A stretch of 64,000 nucleotides of DNA from assembly GCF_002979655.1 (NCBI RefSeq), contig NZ_PCPG01000001.1, forward strand, positions 682,001-746,000, written 5' to 3'. The position numbers were made by a program, and so were the translations under genes. How positions within the stretch are numbered: position 1 is the first letter of the stretch; every line of letters begins with the position of its first letter. This stretch comes from Microbacterium sp. MYb45 (GTDB lineage Bacteria > Actinomycetota > Actinomycetes > Actinomycetales > Microbacteriaceae). The notes beneath the pieces were generated by a model that made no database searches, was not told where the DNA came from, and saw only the letters and a program-made list of their open reading frames with translations. This document shows positions 56,638 through 64,000 of the stretch, piece by piece.

Positions 56638-57663
56638 TTATCGGGAGCCGTTCTCGCTCGTGGGAGCAGTGCTTGTGGCAGTGGCTCCTGCGGTGACTTC
56701 CTCGGTCGGAGGCTCGCTCACGTCCACGAAGTCAGAGGGATTGTTCTGCGATTGTACATCAGCGTCGGCGTCGACCTTCTCGCGGCCCGGCTGGTACGGT
56801 GACGGCTCGAGACCGGGGTGCCGACGCGTCTGCACGACGAGGATCACGAGTCCGACGACGACTCCGATGATCGCTGCCCAGACGTTGCTGCGCAGCCCCA
56901 GGATGATCTCGCTCGGATCGATGCGGATCGACTCCCAGACGATGCGGCCCGCGCTGTACCAGATGAGGTAGATCGCGAACAGGCGACCCCACTGGAAGAA
57001 GAGCTTGCGGCCGAGCCACAGGAGGACCAGCACACCCAGACCGTTCCAGATGATCTCGTAGAGGAAGGTCGGGTGGAAGAGGGTGCCTTCCGGCAGACCG
57101 GCCGGGAACGCGGAGTTCGTCGACTCGATCTCCAGTCCCCACGGCAGGCCTGTGGGAAGGCCGAACAGTTCGTGGTTGAACCAGTTGCCGAAACGGCCCA
57201 TGGCCTGAGCCAGCAGCAGACCGGGCGCCAGCGCGTCGGCGAACGTCCAGAAGCGGATGCCCGTCCAACGGCAGCCGAGGTATGCGCCGATCGCGCCGCC
57301 GATGAGGGCGCCGAAGATCGCGATGCCGCCCTCCCAGATGGCCCACACCGAACCGGGTTCGAACGGGTTCCAGGTGTTCCTGCCCTCGCCGAAGTAGAAG
57401 TTCGGGTGCGTGACCACGTGGAAGATTCGGGCGCCGATGATCGCCAGCGGCACGGCGAGGATCGAGATGTCGATCACGACCCACGGCTCCGCTCCGCGCT
57501 TGGTCAGGCGGTAGTTGGTCAGCAGCGTCGCCGCGATGATGCCCGCGATGATGCACAGCGCGTAGAAGTGGATCCGTACGGGTCCGAGGTCGATGTACGA
57601 CACCGGAGGGCTCGGGATGCTGGCGAGCACGCTGGTGACGGTGCTGGGGAACGCGAGTGACAT
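56638..57663 (-). CDS. lgt: Prolipoprotein diacylglyceryl transferase
   Basis: 341 residues, seven membrane helices plus a long acidic, Thr/Ser-rich cytoplasmic tail of about 55 residues that is longer than in E. coli. VRIHFYALCIIAGI, VWAIWEGGIAIFGALIGG, the signature MGRFGNWFNHELFG and LFHPTFLYEIIWN are conserved. It attaches diacylglycerol to the lipobox Cys of prolipoproteins, the step before Lnt. ATG at 57663 follows TAGAAT by seven bases, so lgt has its own leaderless promoter inside the trp-glt gene series. Confidence 0.94.
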   Translation of the reverse strand: MSLAFPSTVTSVLASIPSPPVSYIDLGPVRIHFYALCIIAGIIAATLLTNYRLTKRGAEPWVVIDISILAVPLAIIGARIFHVVTHPNFYFGEGRNTWNPFEPGSVWAIWEGGIAIFGALIGGAIGAYLGCRWTGIRFWTFADALAPGLLLAQAMGRFGNWFNHELFGLPTGLPWGLEIESTNSAFPAGLPEGTLFHPTFLYEIIWNGLGVLVLLWLGRKLFFQWGRLFAIYLIWYSAGRIVWESIRIDPSEIILGLRSNVWAAIIGVVVGLVILVVQTRRHPGLEPSPYQPGREKVDADADVQSQNNPSDFVDVSEPPTEEVTAGATATSTAPTSENGSR

Positions 57664-57670
57664 GAGTGCG

Positions 57671-57676
57671 ATTCTA
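57671..57676 (-). promoter_or_regulatory. -10 element, leaderless lgt
   Basis: Minus-strand TAGAAT overlapping the trpA stop (57674); ATG at 57663 follows after seven bases. Confidence 0.5.
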
Positions 57677-58477
57677 GTTCTCGGTTTCGGGGCGCGCCGA
57701 CGAGGTGCCGGCTGCCAGGTTTCGGGTGACTTCGGCGAGGGCGGGGACGCCGCCGTCACGGAGAGCGCGGACCAGTGCGGTCCCGACGATGGCGCCGTCG
57801 GCGTACTCCGAGACACCGGCGATCTGTTCGGCGGTGGAGATGCCGATGCCCACGCACGCGCGGTGCGCTCCGTGTGCGCGGAGGCGTCCGACCAGGGTAC
57901 GGGCGGCGCGGTCGAGTTCGGCGCGCTCTCCCGTGATTCCCATCGTCGAGACGGTGTAGACGAAACCGGTGGACGACTTCACCACCAGGTCGAGCCGCTC
58001 GTCGGAGGAGGTGGGGGCTGCGAGGAACACCCGATCGAGACCGGTCCGCTCACTGGCGGCGATCCACTCCCCTGCCGCGTCGGGGGTGATGTCGGGTGTG
58101 ATGAGCCCCGCGCCGCCCGCGGCGAGCAGGTCGTCGGCATAGCGGTCGACGCCGTACTGCATGACCGGGTTCCAGTACGTCATCACGAGGACGGGTACGT
58201 CGGTGGCCGCGGTGATCGCACGGATCGCCGTGAAGAGGTCGGCCATCCGGAACCCCGCGGCGAGAGCCGTGGTGGTCGCTTCCTGGATGATCGCGCCGTC
58301 CATCACCGGGTCGCTGTACGGCGGGCCCAGCTCGATGATGTCGACGCCGTTCTCGGCGAGGGCGATGGCGGCCTGGATGCTGGTCTCGAGGTCGGGGAAA
58401 CCGACCGGGAGGTATCCGACGAAGGCGCTGCGACCGGCGTCCTGTGCGCGCTGGATCGCCTGTTCGACGCGACTCAT
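57674..58477 (-). CDS. trpA: Tryptophan synthase alpha subunit
   Basis: 267 residues. [16 protein letters not shown] contains catalytic Glu and Asp (usual form ELGxPFSDPxxDG), and [10 protein letters not shown] the phosphate loop. Cleaves indole-3-glycerol phosphate and passes indole to TrpB through the tunnel. The ATGA overlap with trpB couples their synthesis. Confidence 0.95.
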   Translation of the reverse strand: MSRVEQAIQRAQDAGRSAFVGYLPVGFPDLETSIQAAIALAENGVDIIELGPPYSDPVMDGAIIQEATTTALAAGFRMADLFTAIRAITAATDVPVLVMTYWNPVMQYGVDRYADDLLAAGGAGLITPDITPDAAGEWIAASERTGLDRVFLAAPTSSDERLDLVVKSSTGFVYTVSTMGITGERAELDRAARTLVGRLRAHGAHRACVGIGISTAEQIAGVSEYADGAIVGTALVRALRDGGVPALAEVTRNLAAGTSSARPETEN

Positions 58478-59745
58478 AGCTGAGGCTCCCCCTTCGAGGC
58501 CGTCTCTTCGGCCTCGCTCTCGTCGTCGACGTCGTGCGCGAGAGCGGCTTCGTCGTACAGCTCGAAGTAGCGCGCCGCGGTGTCCATGTCTTTGTCGCCG
58601 CGGCCGGAGAGACAGATCGCGATGAGGCCGTCCGGGCCGAGGTCACGCCCGATCCGCAGAGCGCCGGCGAGGGCATGCGCCGATTCGATGGCCGGGATGA
58701 TGCCCTCCGTGCGGCTGAGCAGCCGCAGCGCCTGCATGGCCTCGTCATCGGTGGCCGGAATGTACTCGGCGCGTCCGATGTCGGCGAGCCACGAGTGCTC
58801 CGGACCGACTCCCGGATAGTCGAGCCCCGCGGAGATGGAGTGCGACTCGATGGTCTGGCCGTCTTCGTTCTGCAGCACGTAGGTCTTGGCACCGTGCAGC
58901 ACGCCGGGTCGTCCGCGCTCGATCGAGGCCGCGTGCTTGTCGGTGTCGACGCCGTCACCGGCTGCCTCCACGCCGTAGAGCTTGACGCCCTCATCGTCGA
59001 GGAACGCGTCGAACATGCCGATGGCGTTGGAACCGCCACCCACGCATGCGACGACCGCATCCGGAAGCCGACCGACCTCGTCGAGCAGTTGCGCGCGGGC
59101 CTCTTCGCCGATGATCTTCTGGAAGTCGCGGACCATCGCCGGGAACGGATGCGGCCCGGCCGCGGTGCCGAAGATGTAGTTGGTCGTCTCGACCGACGCC
59201 ACCCAGTCGCGGTAGGCATCGTTGATCGCATCCTTGAGCGTGCGCGAACCGGAGGTGACCGGGATGACCTCCGCGCCGAGCAGGCGCATGCGGGCGACGT
59301 TGAGTGCCTGACGCTCGGTGTCGACCTCGCCCATGTAGATCGTGCAGTCCAGACCGAACAGCGCCGCGGCCGTCGCCGTGGCGACACCATGCTGTCCGGC
59401 GCCGGTCTCGGCGATCACTCGCGTCTTGCCGAGCCGCTTCGTGAGCAGCGCCTGACCGAGCACGTTGTTGATCTTGTGCGACCCCGTGTGGTTCAGGTCT
59501 TCACGTTTGAGGAAGACGCGCGCACCCCCGGCATGCTCTGCGAACCGGGGCACCTCGGTGATCGCCGAGGGGCGGCCCGCATACGAGCTCAGGAGGTGTG
59601 CGAGCTCGTCCCGGAAGGCCGGGTCGAGGATCGCCTCCTCGTACGCGACGGTCAGCTCATCGATCGCGGCGATGAGCGACTCGGGCATGAAGCGCCCGCC
59701 GAACTCGCCGAAGAAGGGGCCGTGCTGGTCGCGCAGGCTCATCAT
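58474..59745 (-). CDS. trpB: Tryptophan synthase beta subunit
   Basis: 423 residues. [14 protein letters not shown] contains the PLP lysine, [11 protein letters not shown] the substrate loop, and GGGSNAIG the phosphate site. It joins indole with serine to make tryptophan. The C-terminal 25 residues are acidic and extend past the E. coli length. ATGA overlap with trpC; a second in-frame ATG immediately follows the first. Confidence 0.96.
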   Translation of the reverse strand: MMSLRDQHGPFFGEFGGRFMPESLIAAIDELTVAYEEAILDPAFRDELAHLLSSYAGRPSAITEVPRFAEHAGGARVFLKREDLNHTGSHKINNVLGQALLTKRLGKTRVIAETGAGQHGVATATAAALFGLDCTIYMGEVDTERQALNVARMRLLGAEVIPVTSGSRTLKDAINDAYRDWVASVETTNYIFGTAAGPHPFPAMVRDFQKIIGEEARAQLLDEVGRLPDAVVACVGGGSNAIGMFDAFLDDEGVKLYGVEAAGDGVDTDKHAASIERGRPGVLHGAKTYVLQNEDGQTIESHSISAGLDYPGVGPEHSWLADIGRAEYIPATDDEAMQALRLLSRTEGIIPAIESAHALAGALRIGRDLGPDGLIAICLSGRGDKDMDTAARYFELYDEAALAHDVDDESEAEETASKGEPQL

Positions 59746-60515
59746 GCCTCCAGGAAACTCTTGAGGGTGGCGACGGGATCGCCGGTCACGAGCGCCTCGC
59801 CGATCAGGACGACGTCAGCGCCGGCGGAGCGGTAATGCACGACATCGGCGGGCGTGAGAACCGCGGATTCGGCGATCTTCACCGCGGTCGTCGGGATGCG
59901 GTCGACCAGGCGTCCGAACAGGTCGCGGTCGAGTTCGAGGGTCTTCAGATCGCGGGCGTTCACACCGATGAGCGGTGCGCCCAGGTCGATCGCGGCCTCG
60001 AGCTCATCGGCCGAGTGCGTCTCGACGAGGGGTGTCATACCCAGCTCGCCGATGAAGCCGAACAGATCGCGAAGGACATCGGGTTCGAGACCGGCGACGA
60101 TCAGCAGCACCAGATCAGCGCCCGCTGCCCGTGCCTCGAGCACCTGGTAGCGGGTGGCGATGAAGTCCTTGCGGAGCACCGGGAGCGACACTCGGGCGGT
60201 GACGGCCTCGAGGTCGGCGAGACTGCCGCCGAAGCGACGCTCCTCCGTGAGCACGCTGATCGCCGAGGCTCCACCCGTCTCGTACAGGGAGGCCTGCAGA
60301 GCAGGGTCGGGGATCTCGGCGAGTGCGCCACGCGACGGGCTCGCTCGCTTGACTTCGGCGATGATCTTGACGCGATCGGCCGGGGCGAGGAACGAGAGTG
60401 CATCCTTGGCGGCCGGGCGCGCGAGCGCCGCGCGTTCGACCGCATCCAGCGGGCGCGACAGAGCACGACGCTCAGCGTCTGCGACTGCGCCGGCCGTCAG
60501 GTCGGCGAGCACCAT
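59742..60515 (-). CDS. trpC: Indole-3-glycerol-phosphate synthase
   Basis: 257 residues, single-function TrpC barrel. [13 protein letters not shown] carries the catalytic Lys and phosphate contact, VLRKDFI the second Lys, and [22 protein letters not shown] and AESAVL the rest of the pocket. The ATG at 60515 overlaps the stop of the HGxxPAAW gene by one base (TAATG). TrpF is not fused and not in the window. Confidence 0.94.
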   Translation of the reverse strand: MVLADLTAGAVADAERRALSRPLDAVERAALARPAAKDALSFLAPADRVKIIAEVKRASPSRGALAEIPDPALQASLYETGGASAISVLTEERRFGGSLADLEAVTARVSLPVLRKDFIATRYQVLEARAAGADLVLLIVAGLEPDVLRDLFGFIGELGMTPLVETHSADELEAAIDLGAPLIGVNARDLKTLELDRDLFGRLVDRIPTTAVKIAESAVLTPADVVHYRSAGADVVLIGEALVTGDPVATLKSFLEA

Positions 60516-60745
60516 TAGTGCGCCTTCGGAGCGTACTTCGGACCCTTCACGCCGTAACCGGCCCTGGCCAGCACCCAACCCGCGACCGCACCGATCGGGA
60601 CGAGCACCAGAGAGATCATGACGAGCACCGGCTGCTCGAAGCAGAATGCGACAGTCGCGGCGGCGACGCCGACCAGCATGATGACCACGGCGGTCCAGGC
60701 TGCAGGCGAGTGTCCGTGGCCGGGATCGGCGATCGGGTTGGTCAT
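60515..60745 (-). CDS. HGxxPAAW family membrane protein
   Basis: 76 residues. The N-terminal HGHSPAAW is the name-giving motif; two membrane helices (AVVIMLVGVAAATVAFCF and MISLVLVPIGAVAGWVLA) and a basic tail follow. The family is found next to trpC in actinobacteria; its role is unknown. ATG with GGAGGAGA upstream. Confidence 0.85.
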   Translation of the reverse strand: MTNPIADPGHGHSPAAWTAVVIMLVGVAAATVAFCFEQPVLVMISLVLVPIGAVAGWVLARAGYGVKGPKYAPKAH

Positions 60746-60780
60746 GTTCTCCTCCGGGGGACGACGTGCAGTTCGGAATC

Positions 60781-60786
60781 AGTCTA
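60781..60786 (-). promoter_or_regulatory. Possible internal -10 element for HGxxPAAW-trpCBA
   Basis: Minus-strand TAGACT in the 47-base gap, the only gap above 40 bases in the his-trp series; predicted leader about 29 bases with GGAGGAG. Confidence 0.35.
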
Positions 60787-60792
60787 TCGGGG

Positions 60793-61380
60793 TCAACGCG
60801 TCGGATCGGTTCCCCGGGACAGCTCGTCCCAGGAATCGACCGCGTCCACCGGGCCGTCGTGCGCGGCCTCGACGTGGTCGGTGCGGTACCGCCGCCCACC
60901 CGCCTTCCAGCCACGCCAAGTCGTGAGGACCACCACCGATGCGACGAGCAGGATCACCCATCCGACGAGGGCGATGTACGGCCACGCCGACGGCACGATG
61001 CTCGTGACGACCTCGTGGACAGCGCCACCACCGGCGAGACCCGTGACCTCGGTCACTGTCGCGGCGACGGCGTCGAACGGTTCGGTGAGGAGGAGCTGGA
61101 TCGTCGACCAGCCGAGGAACAGCGCCGTCGCGGCCGCGAGCACGCCGAAGACGAGGCGCACGACCTTGCCGGAGATGGCGAGTGCCGCCCCGAGGGCGAG
61201 CACCGCGAGGCTGAGCGGAGCGAGCAGTACCAGGGCCGAGGCTCCCGGAACCAGGATCGCTTCGCCGGCATCCGCACGCTCCACCGTCAACCACGTCTGG
61301 GTCGACGAGATGATGCCGATCGCCCCGGCGAGCAGGAAGCCGGAGACAGAGAGCGAGCGACCGCGCTGCGCGATGCTCAT
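60793..61380 (-). CDS. Trp-operon-associated membrane protein (Trp_oprn_chp)
   Basis: 195 residues, four membrane helices ([20 protein letters not shown] at the start, [33 protein letters not shown], and [17 protein letters not shown]). TQTWLTVE after helix 1 is the typical TW motif of this family (Rv1610 in M. tuberculosis). Function unknown; it stands between trpE and trpC elsewhere. The ATG overlaps the hisI stop by four bases, so no gene lies between hisI and it here. Confidence 0.87.
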   Translation of the reverse strand: MSIAQRGRSLSVSGFLLAGAIGIISSTQTWLTVERADAGEAILVPGASALVLLAPLSLAVLALGAALAISGKVVRLVFGVLAAATALFLGWSTIQLLLTEPFDAVAATVTEVTGLAGGGAVHEVVTSIVPSAWPYIALVGWVILLVASVVVLTTWRGWKAGGRRYRTDHVEAAHDGPVDAVDSWDELSRGTDPTR

Positions 61381-61736
61381 GACTGATCCGCTCCCGTCGT
61401 CGCCTCGAGGTCGGTGGTGTCGAAACAGGTGCGCGTGCCGGTGTGACAGGCGGGGCCGGTCTGCGCGACCAGGAGCAGGATGGCGTCGCCGTCGCAGTCG
61501 AGGCGCGCCTCGTGAACCACCTGGATGTGGCCCGACGTGTCGCCCTTGCGCCAATACTCCTGGCGGGATCGGGACCAGTAGGTCGCCCGCCCTGAGGTCA
61601 GCGTGCGCCGCAGCGCCTCGGCATCGACCCACGCGAGCATCAGCACCTCATGCGTGTCGAACTGCTGCACGATCACCGGCGCGAGCCCGTCTGCGTTGAA
61701 GGCGACCTGGGCGATGCGCTCTTCCACGGAGGTCAT
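61377..61736 (-). CDS. hisI: Phosphoribosyl-AMP cyclohydrolase
   Basis: 119 residues, HisI without the HisE domain. [42 protein letters not shown] and [14 protein letters not shown] contain the metal Asp and Cys residues. Third step of histidine synthesis. Overlaps hisF by four bases. Confidence 0.95.
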   Translation of the reverse strand: MTSVEERIAQVAFNADGLAPVIVQQFDTHEVLMLAWVDAEALRRTLTSGRATYWSRSRQEYWRKGDTSGHIQVVHEARLDCDGDAILLLVAQTGPACHTGTRTCFDTTDLEATTGADQS

Positions 61737-62494
61737 CGGACCACCACCCCTTCTGCGCGCAGGGCGTCCTTGACGTCGCCGACGGTGAGCGCCCCCGTGT
61801 GGAAGACGCTCGCCGCGAGCACCGCATCGGCTCCGGCCTTGATGGCCGGCGCGAAATCGGAGACCTGACCGGCACCGCCCGAAGCGATGACGGGCACGGA
61901 GGCCGCTTCCCGCATGAGCCGTACGAGCTCGAGGTCGAACCCGTCGCGCGTGCCGTCGGCATCGATCGAGTTGACCAGCAGCTCACCGGCGCCGCGCTCG
62001 ACGGCCTCTCGCGCCCAGGCGACCGCGTCGAGGGTGGTCTGCGTGCGACCGCCGTGCGTCGTGACGACGAAGCCGGAGGGCGTGGTCGGCGCACGCTTCA
62101 CGTCGAGCGACAGGACGAGAACCTGTGCACCGAAGCGGTCGGCGATCTCGCCGATCAGCTCGGGGCGTGCGATGGCGGCCGAGTTGACCCCCACCTTGTC
62201 GGCGCCGACCGAGAGCAGCCGGGCGACGTCTTCGGCGCTGCGCACTCCCCCGCCGACCGTGAGCGGCACGAAGACCTGCTCGGCGGTTCGCTGCACGACG
62301 TCGTAGGTCGTGGCTCGCGCATCGACCGTCGCGGTCACGTCGAGGAACGTGATCTCGTCGGCCCCCTGCGCCGCGTAGTGCCTGGCGAGTTCGACCGGGT
62401 CACCCATGTCGCGCAGGTTCTCGAAGTTCACGCCCTTGACGACACGGCCTTCGGCCACATCCAGACACGGGATGACACGACTGGCGAGAGTCAT
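61733..62494 (-). CDS. hisF: Imidazole glycerol phosphate synthase cyclase subunit
   Basis: 253 residues. Catalytic Asp in [14 protein letters not shown] and in VLSLDVKRA; phosphate loops GGGVRS and ASGGAG. It works with HisH, which is not in the window. The ATG overlaps the hisG stop by one base (TGATG). Confidence 0.95.
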   Translation of the reverse strand: MTLASRVIPCLDVAEGRVVKGVNFENLRDMGDPVELARHYAAQGADEITFLDVTATVDARATTYDVVQRTAEQVFVPLTVGGGVRSAEDVARLLSVGADKVGVNSAAIARPELIGEIADRFGAQVLVLSLDVKRAPTTPSGFVVTTHGGRTQTTLDAVAWAREAVERGAGELLVNSIDADGTRDGFDLELVRLMREAASVPVIASGGAGQVSDFAPAIKAGADAVLAASVFHTGALTVGDVKDALRAEGVVVR

Positions 62495-63336
62495 CAGAGC
62501 CTCGCGTTGTGGATGGCGGTGACGAGGATGGCGCGGGCGCCGAGCGCATAGAGCGCATCCATGACCGGGTTGACCCGCGTGCGCGCGACCATGACGCGTA
62601 CGGCCACCCACTCCGGGTCCCGCAGCGGTGAGACGGTCGGCGACTCCACGCCACCGGCGATCTTCACGGCCTCATCGAGGAGAGCGACCGGCAGGTCGTA
62701 GTCGATCATCACGAAGCGGCGAGCGACCATGACGCCGCGAAGGCGGCGCAGGAGCGTCTCGGCACCCTCGGCATCGGTGGGGCCGGCGATGAGCACGGCC
62801 TCCGACTGCAGGATGACCGGACCGAAGACCTCGAGCCCGGCCTGGCGGAGTGTGGTCCCCGTCTCGACGACATCGGCGACCGCGTCGGCCACACCGAGTC
62901 GGACGGCCGATTCGACCGCTCCGTCGAGCGGAACGAGGTCTACCGCGATGTCGCGCTCGTCGAGGAACGCGTCGACCAGCCCCGGGTAGGAGGTGGCGAT
63001 GCGCAGTCCGTCGAGCTCGGCCACGTCGGTGTAGCGACCGGTGGGTGCCGCGAAGCGGAACGTGGATCCCGCGAAGCCGAGTGCCTCGATCTCGCGTGCA
63101 CCGGGCATGCGGGCGTCGAGCAGCAGGTCACGACCCGTGATGCCCACATCGATCGCACCGGAACCGACGTAGGTCGCGATGTCCTTGGGGCGGAGGAAGA
63201 AGAACTCGACGTCGTTGTCGGCGTCGATGACATGCAGGGTCTTGGGGTCCCGGCGTCCGGCGTAGCCCGCCTCGGCGAGCATGTCGGCGGCGGTCTCGGA
63301 GAGCGAGCCCTTGTTGGGAACGGCGATGCGCAGCAT
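62494..63336 (-). CDS. hisG: ATP phosphoribosyltransferase, long form
   Basis: 280 residues. [15 protein letters not shown] at the start and [16 protein letters not shown] give the PRPP site; the C-terminal 75 residues form the ACT-like regulatory domain for histidine feedback ([20 protein letters not shown] in part: [11 protein letters not shown]). It commits ATP and PRPP to histidine. The ATG has no classical ribosome site (GAACTGAAAGCACTCC), almost the same as before uppP. Gap of 38 bases after hisE. Confidence 0.95.
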   Translation of the reverse strand: MLRIAVPNKGSLSETAADMLAEAGYAGRRDPKTLHVIDADNDVEFFFLRPKDIATYVGSGAIDVGITGRDLLLDARMPGAREIEALGFAGSTFRFAAPTGRYTDVAELDGLRIATSYPGLVDAFLDERDIAVDLVPLDGAVESAVRLGVADAVADVVETGTTLRQAGLEVFGPVILQSEAVLIAGPTDAEGAETLLRRLRGVMVARRFVMIDYDLPVALLDEAVKIAGGVESPTVSPLRDPEWVAVRVMVARTRVNPVMDALYALGARAILVTAIHNARL

Positions 63337-63374
63337 GGAGTGCTTTCAGTTCGAGAGGAGAGGAACGGAGCGCA

Positions 63375-63638
63375 TCACAGATGTCGGTAGACGTCTTGCA
63401 GGCTGAGCCCCTTCGCGAGCATCATCACCTGAACGTGATAGAGGAGTTGCGAGATCTCCTCGGCGGCGGCCTCATCGGACTCGTACTCCGACGCCATCCA
63501 CACCTCGGCGGCCTCTTCGACGATCTTCTTGCCGATCGTGTGCACGCCGCCGTCGAGCTCGGCGACCGTGCCCGATCCTTCGGGACGGGTCTCGGCCTTG
63601 ACGCTGAGCTCGGCGAACAGCTCGTCGAAAGTCTTCAC
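63375..63638 (-). CDS. hisE: Phosphoribosyl-ATP pyrophosphatase
   Basis: 87 residues of MazG-like fold. [27 protein letters not shown] and [14 protein letters not shown] give the Glu-rich metal site. Second step in histidine synthesis. The ATG overlaps the rpe stop by four bases. Confidence 0.94.
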   Translation of the reverse strand: MKTFDELFAELSVKAETRPEGSGTVAELDGGVHTIGKKIVEEAAEVWMASEYESDEAAAEEISQLLYHVQVMMLAKGLSLQDVYRHL

Positions 63639-64000
63639 GATTCCAGGCTACCGGCTCGGGCGAGGTCTCTCAGCCGGGTGACGGCCGCTTCGATGTCGTC
63701 GGCGCCGTACACGGCCGAACCTGCGACGAAGGTGTCTGCTCCGGCGGCGGCGGCGTACTCGATCGTGCTGTCCGAGATACCGCCGTCGACCTGGAGCCAG
63801 ACCGAGGAGCCGCGCCGACGCGCCTCCTCCGCCAGGGAGCGGAGCTTCGGCATCGTCTCGGGCATGAAGCTCTGTCCGCCGAATCCCGGCTCGACCGTCA
63901 TCACGAGGATCTGATCGAACTCGTCGAGCACGTCGAACAGCGAATCGACCGGGGTTCCCGGCTTCACCGCGACGCCGGCGCGGGAACCGATGTCGCGCAG
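63635..64000 (-). CDS. rpe: Ribulose-phosphate 3-epimerase, 3' part only
   Basis: The frame is open to the end of the window; about 121 C-terminal residues are present. [15 protein letters not shown] and [11 protein letters not shown] are diagnostic for Rpe (phosphate loop and catalytic Asp). The gene begins past base 64000. It precedes hisE on the same strand with a four-base overlap, so pentose phosphate and histidine genes share a transcript here. Confidence 0.93.
   Translation of the reverse strand: MRDIGSRAGVAVKPGTPVDSLFDVLDEFDQILVMTVEPGFGGQSFMPETMPKLRSLAEEARRRGSSVWLQVDGGISDSTIEYAAAAGADTFVAGSAVYGADDIEAAVTRLRDLARAGSLES

Overview
The window is high-GC chromosomal DNA from an actinobacterium, most likely a Microbacteriaceae member close to Microbacterium. 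The pointers are RbpA, the PafB/PafC-TatA-TatC-SKI2-helicase operon, an ANTAR regulator beside polA, an HGxxPAAW protein in the trp operon, a sortase class E (LAxTG) surface protein, and many genes that start 6-8 bases after a TANNNT -10 element (leaderless transcription). Species cannot be fixed from sequence reading alone. No phage, insertion sequence, CRISPR array or rRNA was seen.

Left part (1-12200): end of a MaoC/CitE pair, a phosphatase and sirtuin, a SpoU methyltransferase, a GDSL esterase, a DEAD-like helicase, a ferritin/VIT1 metal transporter, a DUF1254/DUF1214 protein, tRNA-Leu(GAG), an M20 peptidase, UppP and a PAC2 protein. Next (12200-22000) comes HAD-TrmI, a lipoprotein resembling an FKBP isomerase, then pafB-pafC-tatA-tatC-helY-lnt, a tightly packed informational and envelope block. 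The Pup/proteasome genes that lie between trmI and pafB in mycobacteria are not here. 22000-32000 holds rbpA, the nfeD-SPFH-GDPD operon, an SDR enzyme, an HdeD protein, an AraC-VOC-UvrA-like trio, a tyrosine phosphatase and a LAVTG surface protein behind a 475-base leader region.

32000-43600 is mostly single metabolic genes: a VOC protein, two MFS transporters, an arginase-like protein, a sulfatase-modifying-like protein, a second GDSL esterase, a luciferase-like oxidoreductase, a DUF885 peptidase-like protein and polA. From 43600 to 50500 come a thioesterase, a GNAT enzyme, the ANTAR regulator, tRNA-Leu(CAA), two alpha/beta hydrolases, a small disturbed segment and pyk. The disturbed segment (47.5-49.0 kb) is bracketed by two identical 33-base hairpins and carries two frameshifted reading frames plus a two-helix membrane protein. 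It is the part least explained by known families.

The right end (50500-64000) is an amino-acid biosynthesis block read on the minus strand: rpe-hisE-hisG-hisF-hisI-Trp membrane protein-HGxxPAAW-trpC-trpB-trpA-lgt-gltB-gltD, mostly with 1-8 base overlaps. It supplies histidine, tryptophan and glutamate. trpE is absent from its usual neighbourhood.
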